Below are positions 7,357 through 7,602 of a stretch of 7,602 bases of DNA, piece after piece. A model generated the notes under the pieces. It was given only the letters and a program-made list of their open reading frames with translations, had not been told where the DNA came from and did no database searches. The translations under genes were made by a program, and so were the position numbers. The stretch's first letter is position 1, and each line of letters opens with the position of its first letter. The DNA lies in assembly GCA_030672115.1 (NCBI GenBank), contig DAOVGZ010000049.1:1-7602 (forward strand). Reading direction: 5' to 3'. This DNA comes from a bacterium. Lineage in GTDB: Bacteria > Babelota > Babeliae > Babelales > Vermiphilaceae.

Positions 7357-7382
7357 AAAGCGTACTCATAGAAGTATGCTTT
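7357..7382. promoter_or_regulatory. leader hairpin upstream of the barrel gene
   Basis: A 10-bp inverted repeat (7357-7366 with 7373-7382) encloses a 6-nt loop. Read on the plus strand it pairs fully, with one G-U, and is followed by a loose T-rich stretch, so it could be a weak terminator for antisense transcription. Read on the minus strand it has one A-C mismatch and is followed by four U, and it would lie in the 5' leader of the barrel operon between the predicted start site and the start codon. An attenuator or RNA-stabilising role is possible but unproven. Confidence 0.35.
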
Positions 7383-7398
7383 ATTGTATTTTTCGATG

Positions 7399-7427
7399 AT
7401 TCTAATCTATTTTATGCATAATCGCAA
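7399..7427 (-). promoter_or_regulatory. sigma70-type promoter for the five-gene minus-strand operon
   Basis: On the minus strand TTGCGA (7427-7422, four of six matches to TTGACA) is separated by exactly 17 nt from TAGAAT (7404-7399, five of six matches to TATAAT). The expected start of transcription is near 7392, giving a leader of about 80 nt before ATG 7308. It is the best-spaced promoter I found in the 241-nt divergent interval. AT-rich DNA produces such matches by chance, hence the moderate confidence. Confidence 0.5.
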
Positions 7428-7549
7428 AAGTTGTACGGGATATTTTATTTATAAAAATTTGTTTGGTCTCGATTTTTGAGTTTGTATAGCTTACACTGTT
7501 AGCAAACAAATTTTATTTTTTGGATTTTATAGCTGGAGTGAAAGCAGAC

Positions 7550-7602
7550 ATGTTAAATAGTGCAGACAATGGAAAAAAATGTTTTGTTGTTGAGGGAAAC
7601 AT
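7550..7602 (+). CDS. 5' end of a probable deoxynucleoside kinase (partial)
   Basis: Only 17 complete codons are visible before the window ends. After a polar start (MLNSADNGKK) the reading is CFVVEGN plus the first two bases (AT) of an Ile-compatible codon. This matches the first beta strand of deoxyadenosine/deoxyguanosine-type kinases, which runs directly into the P-loop (typically VEGNIGAGKS). Those enzymes phosphorylate salvaged deoxynucleosides, which would suit a host-dependent bacterium. GGAG at 7535-7538 lies 11 nt upstream of ATG 7550. An in-frame GTG at 7538 overlaps that motif and is less likely. The gene is divergent from the barrel operon. I found no convincing -10/-35 pair for it. 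Confidence 0.55.
   Translation, partial: MLNSADNGKKCFVVEGN

Noticed and set aside
1..7602. CRISPR array, insertion sequence, tRNA, rRNA, toxin-antitoxin or anti-phage system
   Set aside because: I saw no regularly spaced repeats, transposase motifs, terminal inverted repeats, tRNA cloverleaf or rRNA sequence. RecD2 alone is a housekeeping repair helicase and no defence-type partners flank it.

Overview
The window is an AT-rich stretch of bacterial chromosome. It comes from a diderm: the long protein at 5653-7308 has a signal peptide and an amphipathic C-terminus ending in Phe, as outer-membrane beta-barrels do, and most of the other products carry a signal peptide or membrane anchor. TGA is used as a stop (genes ending at 2000 and 4896), so the code is standard. 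The mix of a large unusual barrel protein, small Lys-rich exported proteins with no recognisable family, a stand-alone RecD2 helicase and a deoxynucleoside-kinase-like start would suit a reduced, host-associated lineage. Candidatus Dependentiae (TM6) is my best guess, by inference only; nothing here is a taxonomic marker.

Layout. On the left, two plus-strand genes (96-683 and 788-1432) encode small proteins with a signal peptide, a hydrophobic segment and a Lys/Glu-rich helical C-terminal half. A strong intrinsic terminator (732-775) lies between them, only 12 nt before the second start codon. The last 20 codons of a preceding plus-strand gene may occupy 2-61.

The rest is one compact minus-strand cluster converging on those two genes. 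In transcription order it is: barrel protein (7308-5653), exported coiled-coil protein (5624-4896), RecD2 helicase (4875-2692), a divergent Amidase_3 protein (2674-2000) and a GerMN-domain membrane protein (2003-1458). Gaps are 28, 20 and 17 nt, then a 4-nt ATGA overlap, so this looks like a single operon. A good sigma70-type promoter lies at 7399-7427. Four of the five products belong to the envelope, and the helicase sits in the middle.

At the right edge the first 17 codons of a divergent plus-strand gene are visible. They look like the start of a deoxynucleoside kinase running into its P-loop.

The most noteworthy points are the amidase homologue that has lost both canonical zinc-binding histidines yet stays translationally coupled to a GerMN protein, the terminator abutting a ribosome-binding site, and the unrecognised exported proteins. 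I see no CRISPR array, transposon, tRNA or rRNA, and no clear new defence or mobile system.
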